From positions 1-64,000 of the forward strand of contig CAWKAL010000045.1 in assembly GCA_963847575.1 (NCBI GenBank): a stretch of 64,000 bases of DNA. Reading direction: 5' to 3'. This stretch comes from JASBSR01 sp963847575 (GTDB taxonomy: Bacteria > Pseudomonadota > Gammaproteobacteria > SZUA-229). A model generated the notes under the pieces. That model ran no database searches, had not been told where the DNA came from, and saw nothing but the letters and a program-made list of their open reading frames with translations. Of the stretch, positions 17,413-25,574 are shown in pieces. Within the stretch, counting starts at the first letter, position 1. The number at the start of each line of letters is the position of its first letter. A program made the position numbers and the translations under genes.

Positions 17413-18464
17413 GGCAGCATGGCAGGCTGCTCCAGCCCGCTGGTTTCGGTTAATCCGAACATTATATTCATATTATGTAACGCCTGACCGGCGGCCCCCT
17501 TAACTAAATTATCAATCACTGATGAGACCACGACGGTATCGGACTGTTGCGGACGGAACACAGAAATCCGGCACATGTTCGACCCCCTCACACTTCGCGT
17601 TTCCGGCAACGCACCCTCAGGTAACACATCGACGAAAATTTCATCAGCATACCGCTTTGTATATAGCGCATGCAGGTCGATATCGCACTGTTTGAGTACC
17701 GCATAGAGCGTTGCCTCGATACCACGGATCATCGGCGTGAGATGCGGCACGAAAGTCAGGCCCACATCGTGGCCTGCCGCAGCCCCCAGGGTCTGGCTGA
17801 TTTCAGGTAAGTGGCGGTGGCCATTGACACCGTAGGGCTTGAAGTTTTCTGAACTTTCGGCGAGCAAATGCGCCACGCTCGCGCCGCGCCCGGCACCGCT
17901 GACACCCGACTTGGCATCAGCAATAAGGCGCCCGGTATCCACCAGCGCATTCTCAACCAGGGGCAGAAAACCCAGCGTGACCGCGGTCGGGTAACAGCCC
18001 GGATTGGCCACCACGCGCGCACCGGCAATTGCAGCCCGGTTGATTTCGGGCATACCGTACACGGCCTCGGCGAGGATATCGGGGCAGGCATGCGCCATGC
18101 CGTACCAGTGCGCCCACAGCGCCGGATCGTGCAGCCGGAAATCCGCCGCCAGGTCGATCACGCGACAGCCTTTTTCCAGCAAGGCTGGCACCATCTTCAT
18201 GGCGGTGCCATTGGGGGTCGCAAAAAACACCAGGTCACACTCACCCAGCGCATCAACCTCAGGCTCGGTAAACACGACATCGGTGTGGCCACGCAGATTG
18301 GGGAACATGTCCGACACTTTCTGCCCGGCTTCGGAGCGCGAAGTGACCATGCGCAGTGTTACCGCCGGGTGCATGACCAGCAGGCGCAGAAGTTCAACGC
18401 CGGTGTAACCGGTACCGCCGACAACGCCGACTTTTATTGCTGCAGAATCAGGTTTGCTGTTCAT
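17409..18464 (-). CDS. argC: N-acetyl-gamma-glutamyl-phosphate reductase
   Basis: Reduces N-acetylglutamyl-5-phosphate to the semialdehyde with NADPH in arginine synthesis. GVVGGTGYTGVELLRLL is the dinucleotide-binding loop, and NPGCYPTAVTLG contains the catalytic cysteine (about residue 158). At 351 residues it is the long single-domain type usual in gammaproteobacteria. It leads the operon argC, DUF6776-like gene, bactofilin, probably continuing to erpA. Confidence 0.96.
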   Translation of the reverse strand: MNSKPDSAAIKVGVVGGTGYTGVELLRLLVMHPAVTLRMVTSRSEAGQKVSDMFPNLRGHTDVVFTEPEVDALGECDLVFFATPNGTAMKMVPALLEKGCRVIDLAADFRLHDPALWAHWYGMAHACPDILAEAVYGMPEINRAAIAGARVVANPGCYPTAVTLGFLPLVENALVDTGRLIADAKSGVSGAGRGASVAHLLAESSENFKPYGVNGHRHLPEISQTLGAAAGHDVGLTFVPHLTPMIRGIEATLYAVLKQCDIDLHALYTKRYADEIFVDVLPEGALPETRSVRGSNMCRISVFRPQQSDTVVVSSVIDNLVKGAAGQALHNMNIMFGLTETSGLEQPAMLP

Positions 18465-18622
18465 TCAAATACTTCTTGCGGGTGATTAAGAGCGCGTTAT
18501 TATTAACGCAGACAACAAATATAGCCAATTATTTGAGTACACGCGTTGTGGTCTGGATTCACCTGCAGGCATGTTTGCAGGTTAAAATACCGCTTCCGCT
18601 GAACTGCAACAGGTAAACACAT

Positions 18623-19045
18623 ATGTTATGGATCAAGTCGTTCCACATTATTTTCATGGTGACCTGGTTTGCCGGACTGTTTTACCTGCCGCGCCTGTTC
18701 GTCTATCACGCCAGCGCCGATGACGAAGCCAGCAGGGCGCGCTTCAAAATCATGGAGCGCAAACTGTTCTGGGGCATTACCACGCCCGGCGGCATTATTA
18801 CCATTGCACTCGGCTTCTGGCTGATTTTCGAAATCAGCCCGACCCTGTTCGACACGCTGTGGCTGCAGATCAAACTGGCACTGGTTGCAATCCTGGTGGT
18901 CTATCACATCTGGTGCGGCAAGCTGCTGCTGGATTTCAAACATGACCGCAATACGCGGTCACATGTCTGGTTTCGCTGGTTCAACGAATTCCCGGTTATC
19001 CTGCTGATTGTTATCGTGTTGCTGGTCGAACTGCAACCGCTTTAA
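18623..19045 (+). CDS. hemJ: Protoporphyrinogen IX oxidase HemJ
   Basis: Membrane enzyme that oxidises protoporphyrinogen IX in haem synthesis. It has 140 residues and four membrane helices. The conserved histidine in LWIKSFHIIFMVTWFAGLFY (near residue 8) and the motif LPRLFVYHA are present, as is KIMERKLFWGITTPG. The late IWCGKLLLDF segment also fits. HemG or HemY is not needed where HemJ is present. The gene ends in TTAA shared with the stop of rppH, so the two convergent genes overlap by four bases. Confidence 0.93.
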   Translation: MLWIKSFHIIFMVTWFAGLFYLPRLFVYHASADDEASRARFKIMERKLFWGITTPGGIITIALGFWLIFEISPTLFDTLWLQIKLALVAILVVYHIWCGKLLLDFKHDRNTRSHVWFRWFNEFPVILLIVIVLLVELQPL

Positions 19046-19509
19046 CTGGCGTTCTCGAGCTGTTCTAAAGCCTGGCGGTAGACCTTGCGTTTGAAAAATA
19101 CGATTTCCTTGACCGGTGTCCAGTAATCCACCCAGCGCCAGCTATCGAATTCCGGGGTCTCACTACAGCACAGGTTGAAATCGGATTCACTGCCGATCAG
19201 CTGCAGCCGGAACCAGATCTGTTTCTGGCCGATGCATAGCGGCTTGGATCGCCGGCGCAACAAATGGCTGGGTATGCGGTAGCGCAACCAGTCATCGGTC
19301 TGGCCGACGAGCTTGACATGTCCGGCTTGCAGGCCGGTCTCTTCGTGCAGTTCGCGGTACATCGCATCCAGCGGCGTTTCGTTTTGCTGGATGCCACCCT
19401 GAGGAAACTGCCAGGCATTCTGGCCGCAACGGCGCGCCCAGAAAACCTTGCCGTCATCATTGCTCAGGATGATACCGACGTTGGCACGGTATCCTTTTGA
19501 ATCAATCAC
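19042..19509 (-). CDS. rppH: RNA pyrophosphohydrolase (Nudix)
   Basis: Removes pyrophosphate from the 5' end of transcripts and so starts RNase E-dependent decay. MIDSKGYRANVGIILSNDDG and FWARRCGQNAWQFPQGGI are near-invariant family sequences. The Nudix box is GGIQQNETPLDAMYRELHEE followed by TGL. At 155 residues it has normal length. The stop is interlocked with that of hemJ. Confidence 0.96.
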   Translation of the reverse strand: MIDSKGYRANVGIILSNDDGKVFWARRCGQNAWQFPQGGIQQNETPLDAMYRELHEETGLQAGHVKLVGQTDDWLRYRIPSHLLRRRSKPLCIGQKQIWFRLQLIGSESDFNLCCSETPEFDSWRWVDYWTPVKEIVFFKRKVYRQALEQLENAS

Positions 19510-19685
19510 TTGTAAAAAACCATCTAGTCGGCAGGGACGCAGATAGTGCGTCGCGTAAGGCCGAGTTCATATTGTATGCATTGATATTAACAGACAACGC
19601 GAATAAGAAAAGTTCGAAACACATCACTGGAACCACGAATCCATAGCAGGTAGTATCGCGGCTTTGCCAGCCCGCCGGAGCACCC

Positions 19686-20342
19686 ATGCCACTCGCCCTG
19701 TTTGATCTCGACAACACCCTGCTCGCCGGGGACAGCGATTACCTGTGGGGCTGTTTCCTGGTGGAAAAGGGCCTGGTCGATGGTCGACTCTACCAGCAGG
19801 CCAATGACCGCTTTTATGCCGAGTACGCCGAAGGCCGGCTGGATATTCACGAATTTCTGAATTTTGCGCTGACCCCGCTGGCGACATTCGATACCGAACT
19901 GCTCACCCGCCTGCATGAAGAATTTATGCAGGGCAGCATACGCGACATTATGACCCGCGCCGGGCAGGAAAAAGTAGCCGAGCACAAGGCCATGGGGCAC
20001 ACCACGCTGATCATCACTGCCACCAACAGCTTCGTCACTGCGCCGATTGCACAGGCGTTTGCTGTCGATCACCTGATTGCCACCGAGCCGGAAATAATAA
20101 ACGGCAAATACACCGGCAAAGTCGCAGGCGTACCCAGTTTTCAGCACGGCAAGATCACCCGCCTGCAGGCATGGATGCAGGCGCATAATGAGAACCTGGA
20201 AGACAGCTGGTTTTACAGCGATTCGCACAACGACCTGCCACTGCTCGAACAGGTAAGCCACCCGGTGGCGGTCGACCCGGATAAACAGCTCGCCCGGATC
20301 GCCGGCGAACGTGGCTGGCAGATTACCAGTTTTAGAAACTAG
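19686..20342 (+). CDS. HAD-superfamily IB hydrolase (SerB-like)
   Basis: A 218-residue phosphatase of the phosphoserine phosphatase-like subfamily. Motif I is ALFDLDNTLLAGDSD with the nucleophile Asp. Motif II is ITATNSFVTAPIA, and motif III/IV is FYSDSHNDLPLLEQV. The substrate is not fixed by sequence, as related proteins hydrolyse phosphoserine, histidinol phosphate or lipid phosphates. A GGAG ribosome site precedes the ATG. The TAG stop lies in CTAG shared with the opposing gene. Confidence 0.88.
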   Translation: MPLALFDLDNTLLAGDSDYLWGCFLVEKGLVDGRLYQQANDRFYAEYAEGRLDIHEFLNFALTPLATFDTELLTRLHEEFMQGSIRDIMTRAGQEKVAEHKAMGHTTLIITATNSFVTAPIAQAFAVDHLIATEPEIINGKYTGKVAGVPSFQHGKITRLQAWMQAHNENLEDSWFYSDSHNDLPLLEQVSHPVAVDPDKQLARIAGERGWQITSFRN

Positions 20343-20998
20343 TTCTCGACCAGGGGCGCGCGCAGACTGTTGAAGTTTTGCGGCGCAACATATTGCAATA
20401 CTTCTTTGGCTTTATCGCCAAGCGCGATCACCAGGCCTTTTTCAGGATAGAGATAATGCTTAATGCCGTCGCCGGTTTCGATCAGCTCGGCCGGTTCACC
20501 AAAACGCTTGCGCACGATCTCATCATCAAGATTGACAGCAGGAATAAAAGCAATTGCGCGCAACACTGCGCGCATCGCCAGTGCCTTGTCAGTTTCATCG
20601 AGCGCATATTTTTTTGCAGTGCCGGTTTCCATGTAATCAGATTTGATCGCACGCTGCTGCCACTGGCGTAACTGCTGCGCATCAGTTTCGGCGACCAGCA
20701 CCATCTTTGCCGCCATCAGTCCCGCGCGATAATTGCCAAAATACATCTCAAGGCTGATGCCGGATGCATTCTCGACAATCGCAAGCTTGTAATCATCACC
20801 CAGCACTGTCGCTGCCTGCTGCAGCGTGCTTTGCCCGGGCGTGACACCAAAAATTTTGCTATTGCCATCCGGCAATATTTCAATTTGCCACGGCAGCCCA
20901 CTAAGTTTTGGCTTATCGGAATTATCCATGCCAATAAACGGATACACCGCGAGCACCAGGATAATAATCAGAAATGTAGGGATAAAACGTCGCATCAA
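20339..20998 (-). CDS. Conserved membrane-anchored protein of unknown function
   Basis: A 219-residue protein with an N-terminal hydrophobic segment (FIPTFLIIILVLAVYPFIG, residues 5-23), not followed by an evident cleavage site. The remainder is soluble and probably periplasmic (GLPWQIEILPDGNSKIFGVT, then ALRAIAFIPAVNLDDEIVR-like text and IKHYLYPEKGLVIALGDK). I know it only as a hypothetical protein type of gammaproteobacteria. The stop interlocks with that of the HAD gene, and a repeat element lies upstream. Confidence 0.65.
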   Translation of the reverse strand: MMRRFIPTFLIIILVLAVYPFIGMDNSDKPKLSGLPWQIEILPDGNSKIFGVTPGQSTLQQAATVLGDDYKLAIVENASGISLEMYFGNYRAGLMAAKMVLVAETDAQQLRQWQQRAIKSDYMETGTAKKYALDETDKALAMRAVLRAIAFIPAVNLDDEIVRKRFGEPAELIETGDGIKHYLYPEKGLVIALGDKAKEVLQYVAPQNFNSLRAPLVEN

Positions 20999-21035
20999 AT
21001 TATTTGAATGAACTTACTAACGGCAAAAGAGGCTG

Positions 21036-21167
21036 AGTCCGCAAATGAACGCGAATAAACGCAAATACGATTTCGTGTGTTACATGCTTTAATGGCATCT
21101 GACAGATTTCCAAAAATTTAGATCATACGTTTTTTTGAAACAATAAATTCGCGTTTATTTGCGGACT
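21036..21167. repeat. Inverted intergenic repeat element R1 (CCGCAAATGAACGC type)
   Basis: The left arm at 21036-21067 begins AGTCCGCAAATGAACGCGAA. The right arm at 21145-21167 is its reverse complement with one difference over the first 20 bases. Each arm consists of degenerate units of about 11 bases (GCAAATGAAC, GCGAATAAAC, GCAAATA). Bases 21039-21067 are identical to 56827-56855 in element R5. It lies 36 bases downstream of dcd. Confidence 0.85.
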
Positions 21168-21203
21168 AAAAAGCATTCGTGTTAAATACAACATCTGGGC
21201 ATC

Positions 21204-21770
21204 TCAGGCCTTGGGCAGGGTGACACCACGCTGGCCCTGGTATTTGCCGCTGCGGTCTGCGTATGATGTTTCGCAGACTTCGTCTGATTCGAAAAACAGC
21301 ATTTGTGCCACGCCTTCGTTGGCATATATTTTTGCCGGCAGTGTCGTGGTGTTGGAAAACTCCAGCGTGACATGCCCTTCCCATTCAGGTTCCAGCGGTG
21401 TGACGTTGACAATGATGCCGCAGCGCGCATATGTCGATTTGCCCAGGCAAACCGTGAGCACATTGCGCGGGATACGAAAATATTCGACCGTGGACGCGAG
21501 CGCGAACGAGTTCGGCGGAATAATACACACCGGACCATGGAAGTCGACAAAGCTGTGCTCGGAAAAATCCTTCGGATCGACGACTGCTGAATTTATATTG
21601 GTGAAAATTTTAAAGTGGTCAGAACAACGCACGTCATAGCCGTAACTCGACGTGCCATAGGAAATCAGTTTTTCACCGTCAGCACCCGCGCGTACCTGGC
21701 CAGCCTCGAAGGGCTCGATCATGCCTTTTTCAGATTCACGCCGGATCCACCTGTCAGATTTAATACTCAC
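21204..21770 (-). CDS. dcd: dCTP deaminase
   Basis: Deaminates dCTP to dUTP for thymidylate synthesis. The signature LGKSTYARCGIIVNVTPLEP and the following EWEGHVTLEFSNTT (catalytic Glu) are intact, as is SSYGYDVRCSD near the N-terminus. At 188 residues it is of the E. coli-like monofunctional length. It stands apart from its neighbours, with a repeat element just after its stop. Confidence 0.96.
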   Translation of the reverse strand: MSIKSDRWIRRESEKGMIEPFEAGQVRAGADGEKLISYGTSSYGYDVRCSDHFKIFTNINSAVVDPKDFSEHSFVDFHGPVCIIPPNSFALASTVEYFRIPRNVLTVCLGKSTYARCGIIVNVTPLEPEWEGHVTLEFSNTTTLPAKIYANEGVAQMLFFESDEVCETSYADRSGKYQGQRGVTLPKA

Positions 21771-21847
21771 TCAACACTCCACCTAAGCTGTTCGATACAG
21801 ACCGCGCGATTCTAACACGCGATATGCAGCTTGAGAAAAAATGCGGC

Positions 21848-23038
21848 TCAGTGCTCGCCTGTCAGCAGTGACGATAACGGCAGATTGATTTCATCGATAA
21901 CGACCGGACGATAGTGCTGCTGCACCATATCTGCCGGCAGTTGTGCCGCCATCGAGGCAGGAATCAGTTCATAGACCAGCGACACGTTTAACTGCAGCGC
22001 GTCCGAGCGCGGGGGCAACTCAAACTGTTCAGTGCGGGTCTCCAGCGGCTTCAGCGCGGTATCGAGCCAGCTCGCCACAGCTTCCCGACCATTGACCTGC
22101 AACCCGGCCTTGTTCAGGTAGGTGAATTCATACTGGCGCGTGCCGGTAGTCACCACCTCGCCTTTGTCCGTGGTCAGTCTGACCGTTAAAACCAGTCTCG
22201 CCGGATGCGCGCCGCCAGTTGGAAAATTATGCCCGGTTTTAACATTTGACACTTTGACCACGAGCCGGGTTTTATCCTGCACCGGCATAAGCTGTATTTT
22301 CGCAGCCCCGGTTAACAACTCCGATGACGCATGTCCGCCCGGAAACCGGTGCGAGCGATGCGTCGTTTTAGCCGTGCCCGCTTCAGCATCCGCTACCACT
22401 GGCATATGACAGTCAGTACACTGGGTATGCTCGGCAAACGCACTGCTGCGCCATTCATGATAGGTATTTTCAAGCGGCATACCATTTTGCAATACATCAT
22501 GATGACATCCTGCACACAGGCTTGAATTTGTCAGCGCTTCACTGTGCCTGATTTCGTGCCCAGCGGTAATTTTATTTTCGCCTGCACCGTACATTATCTG
22601 GCGCGGGTCCATTACCAGGAAATGCTGGCCCGCACGCTCGCGCACCTGTGCGACTTTATGGCAAACCGTACAGGTAACGCCTTCGCGACTGACTGGATTT
22701 TTAAGCTCGGTATCACCCGTCAGTAATGCCACCGGCGCATGGCAACGCAAACACGATGAAGCATCCTGTGCCTGTTGAGTTGCATACTTTTGCCAGCGTG
22801 ATAAATCCTGCTGAAACACCGGGTTGCTGTATGCCTTTGACATCCATGACTGCTTCCATTCAGCATAGATCTGCTGATGACACTGGCGACATTGCTCGGC
22901 TGATTGAAAACTTAATGTTGGTGGCTTCTGCACCTTAGCTGGCGCGGGTGATAGCGCGTCAATCGAAGCCGCGCCCAGGCTTGCGCTGCAAAAAATCATC
23001 CCTATGGAAAAAATGCGTGCGTAGAATACGGGAGTCAT
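21848..23038 (-). CDS. Pentahaem c-type cytochrome, cytochrome c554-like
   Basis: A 396-residue exported protein with five CxxCH haem-binding sites: CRQCH, CLRCH, CTVCH, CAGCH and CTDCH, all in the first 220 residues. A signal peptide (IGMIFCSASLGAASIDA) precedes them. The second half is haem-free and beta-rich (GHNFPTGGAHPARLVL). SAEQCRQCHQQIYAEWKQSW matches the start of cytochrome c-554-type multihaem domains. The role is probably periplasmic electron transfer. The partner is unknown and no nitrification or sulfur gene is adjacent. Confidence 0.85.
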   Translation of the reverse strand: MTPVFYARIFSIGMIFCSASLGAASIDALSPAPAKVQKPPTLSFQSAEQCRQCHQQIYAEWKQSWMSKAYSNPVFQQDLSRWQKYATQQAQDASSCLRCHAPVALLTGDTELKNPVSREGVTCTVCHKVAQVRERAGQHFLVMDPRQIMYGAGENKITAGHEIRHSEALTNSSLCAGCHHDVLQNGMPLENTYHEWRSSAFAEHTQCTDCHMPVVADAEAGTAKTTHRSHRFPGGHASSELLTGAAKIQLMPVQDKTRLVVKVSNVKTGHNFPTGGAHPARLVLTVRLTTDKGEVVTTGTRQYEFTYLNKAGLQVNGREAVASWLDTALKPLETRTEQFELPPRSDALQLNVSLVYELIPASMAAQLPADMVQQHYRPVVIDEINLPLSSLLTGEH

Positions 23039-23062
23039 GCCGGGCGTTTATCGTTTCCAGAA

Positions 23063-23105
23063 AAAATTCGGGCGGAGCTGTTAATACAGCTCCGCCCGTT
23101 TTATT
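23063..23105. terminator. Strong bidirectional intrinsic terminator
   Basis: A 12-bp perfect stem (CGGGCGGAGCTG with CAGCTCCGCCCG) closes a 6-base loop TTAATA, with AAAAAATT before and TTTTATT after. It separates the frameshifted sorting-signal gene from the cytochrome gene, which lie on the same strand, and should end the former. Confidence 0.93.
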
Positions 23106-23142
23106 ATTGCCGCTATTGAAAAATCGACAGCATAAGCTTGCG

Positions 23143-24053
23143 TTAGCTGAGCATTTTACGACGCTTGCCCGACACTGCTAACAACCCGAGCACACCACTG
23201 ATCATCAACCAGGCAGCGGCAGGCACCGGCACAACTGCCATTGCAGTTGCTGGCAGTGTTATTGCATTCTGTTCGGTCAGCACCATATCAACATCGGGCA
23301 CTGAACCGGGAATATCACCAAGCGTAGTCCCAATGGAAAAATAGGTCGCTACACGCACACTGCCATTCGATGCACGGTCCATCTGGAAGGTGCCAAAGCT
23401 GAACGGGTTCTGTACACACCGACACCGGGAATGAAGGGACTGTCAACTGAACTACCAAATTCATTTCGCAAATCCCATTGCAGGACAATGCGCTCACCCA
23501 CATCCCATTCAGGAAAATCAAGAATAAAACCGTCTAATGCATTGATCCCGCTGTCGAGCGGATCGGGTAATGGCGAAGGCGCATCCGAAAAATCCAGGTC
23601 GTTATTCGGGTCCAGGTCTATTCCGTCCAGCGGCGGCTGGTCCACGGCCAGGATCGGCCCGGCATCGCTCGGCTCTGGGCCAAACTCATTCGCCGAGTAT
23701 GTCATCCTGAGGAATTCACCACCATCAAAGGCTTCTGTGACATTCCAGCCGTTGAGTGGCACAGGCGAATTAACATCAAACGCGCCACCGGTATTGGCGC
23801 CGCCTGGCGATTGAGAAACCTGTATGTTAGAGGCCGCTTCGCCGGTCCAGTTGAGCACCTCGAACTGAATGCGCGCGCCACCGCCTGGTAATACATCGCC
23901 GCCGGTGACTTTAAAACAGAATACCGGGGGCACATTGGTTAAATCGCCCGGCGGCAGAATGATCGGGTCTGCATTGGATGCGGTGCAGCATAACGCCGAT
24001 ACCACAACTGCAGCGCTTAACAGCTTATTTTTCACACGATACGTTTCAAACAT
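23143..24053 (-). pseudogene. Exported protein with VPVPAAAW sorting signal, frameshifted
   Basis: The ATG at 24053 has a perfect AGGAGG site before it and gives MFETYRVKNKLLSAAVVVSA, a signal peptide. The main part is acidic, rich in Gly, Pro and Asp and probably extracellular (LNGWNVTEAFDGGEFLRM, DPNNDLDF). Near 23405 one base shifts the frame from GVGVYR to NPFSFGTFQMDRASNGSV. The remaining frame ends in VVPVPAAAWLMISGVLGLL and KRRKMLS, a PEP-CTERM-like tripartite sorting signal. Rejoined, it has about 303 residues and no known enzymatic domain. Such proteins are anchored or released by an exosortase/rhombosortase-type peptidase. Confidence 0.75.
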
Positions 24054-24197
24054 ATATCCTCCTGTCCCATAGCTAATATGCATTGTCCAACCCACCATAG
24101 CATACCCAAGTACAGCCAAGGAGTACATTGCTTATCTGACAGGCGGTACACCGTTCTGGCGATGCAACCACGGCTGAGGGCCGAGACTATGGCGGGC

Positions 24198-24225
24198 AAA
24201 AAAGCAGCCCGCAGGCTGCTTTTTA
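24198..24225. terminator. Bidirectional intrinsic terminator after mrp
   Basis: AAAAAAGCAGCC, the loop CGCA and GGCTGCTTTTT form a 9-bp stem with A and T tracts. On the minus strand it lies 35 bases after the mrp stop. Confidence 0.8.
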
Positions 24226-24252
24226 ACGCAGAGGCTCTGTGGCCCCTGTGGC
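24225..24252. repeat. Possible remnant of the ACCACAGAGG-type intergenic repeat
   Basis: On the minus strand this reads GCCACAGGGGCCACAGAG followed by CCTCTGCGTT. The text resembles the arms of elements R4 and R7 but is short and degenerate. It begins 9 bases after the mrp stop, the same kind of place as the full elements. Confidence 0.4.
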
Positions 24253-24260
24253 AAAACAGA

Positions 24261-25349
24261 TCAGTTGTTCTGAATCACGATATTCGGGAACTTGGCTGAA
24301 TAGTCTTTCGCCTTGAGTGACAGCTTGGCCGCGGTGCGGCGCGCGATTTCGCGGTAGATCAGGCTGGCCGGGCTTTCCGGGTCATCGGCTACGCTGGGGT
24401 GACCATCATCGGCATTGACGCGAATATTGATATCCAGCGGCAGTGCGCCGAGGAAATCGACATTGTACTGCTCGCTCATGCGGTTACCGCCGCCTTCACC
24501 GAAGATATGCTCGGCGTGGCCGCACTGTGAACAGATGTGAATACTCATGTTTTCGACGATACCCAGCACCGGCACTTCGACTTTCTCGAACATCTTCAGG
24601 CCCTTGCGCGCATCCAGCAGCGCGATGTCCTGCGGCGTGGTCACGATCACGGCACCGCTCACCGGCACTTTCTGCGCCAGCGTCAGCTGTACGTCACCGG
24701 TGCCCGGCGGCAGGTCGATGACCAGGTAATCGAGTGATTTCCAGCGGGTGTCGCGCAGTAACTGCTCCAGCGCCTGGGTGACCATCGGGCCGCGCCAGAT
24801 CATCGGGGTTTCTTCGTCGATCATGAAACCGATCGACATCGCCTGCAGGCCGTGGCCGCCCATGGGTTCGAGTGATTTGCCATCTGACGATTCGGGCTTG
24901 CCATGAATACCGAGCATCCGCGGAACGCTGGGGCCGTAAATATCCGCATCCAGCATACCCACGCGCGCGCCTTCTTTCTGCAGCGCCAGCGCCAGGTTGA
25001 CCGCGGTGGTGGATTTGCCCACGCCGCCCTTGCCGGACGCGACAGCGATGACGTTCTTGATGCCTTCGAGCGGGTTCATGCCACCCTGCACGGTGTGGCT
25101 GGCGATTTCCCAGCTGGCCTCAACTTCAGCACTGCCGACACCGGCGACAGCTTCGATACGTTTTTTCAGCTCATCGGAGAGTTTGTCGACGTAGCCATAG
25201 GCCGGGAAACCCAGCACGATTTTGAGCTTGACAGCATCACCCTCGATTTCGATCTTTTTGACTGCGCCGGCAGTCACCAGGTCTTTTTCGAGATAGGGAT
25301 CAATGTATTGTTTGATGGCGGATTCGACTTGTTCTTTTGTAACGCTCAT
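24261..25349 (-). CDS. mrp: Iron-sulfur cluster carrier ATPase Mrp/ApbC
   Basis: A 362-residue P-loop protein that binds and transfers Fe-S clusters. Residues 1-90 are a MIP18/DUF59-like domain (VKLKIVLGFPAYGYVDKLSD). The deviant Walker A loop is ASGKGGVGKSTTAVNLALA (about residue 104), followed by MLDADIYGPSVPRMLG and LPPGTGDVQLTL. The CxxC cluster ligand is HICSQCGH. It is divergent from metG, as in E. coli, and the 225-base gap holds a 20-bp palindrome. Confidence 0.95.
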   Translation of the reverse strand: MSVTKEQVESAIKQYIDPYLEKDLVTAGAVKKIEIEGDAVKLKIVLGFPAYGYVDKLSDELKKRIEAVAGVGSAEVEASWEIASHTVQGGMNPLEGIKNVIAVASGKGGVGKSTTAVNLALALQKEGARVGMLDADIYGPSVPRMLGIHGKPESSDGKSLEPMGGHGLQAMSIGFMIDEETPMIWRGPMVTQALEQLLRDTRWKSLDYLVIDLPPGTGDVQLTLAQKVPVSGAVIVTTPQDIALLDARKGLKMFEKVEVPVLGIVENMSIHICSQCGHAEHIFGEGGGNRMSEQYNVDFLGALPLDINIRVNADDGHPSVADDPESPASLIYREIARRTAAKLSLKAKDYSAKFPNIVIQNN

Positions 25350-25442
25350 GGCGGAACCCTCAAAATAGATTGTGCCGCGAAAACGGACATTTATAAAAGA
25401 TGGCGCATTCTACACTACCGCAGCGATGATTAACCTCAATGA

Positions 25443-25462
25443 AATTCTGATTAATCAGAATT
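25443..25462. promoter_or_regulatory. Perfect 20-bp palindrome between mrp and metG
   Basis: AATTCTGATT is directly followed by its reverse complement AATCAGAATT. It lies 94 bases before the mrp start and 113 bases before the metG start in a divergent promoter region, so it is a good place for a dimeric regulator. No known consensus was matched. Confidence 0.5.
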
Positions 25463-25574
25463 CACAGCACTAACCGCAACTTAGCCAACCCGGATGTGGA
25501 ACCGGGTGCTGAAAAACCATGCAAGTTGCGACGAAAATTGCTATGTTAGGCGCCCTTTTACACGCCCGAACAAC

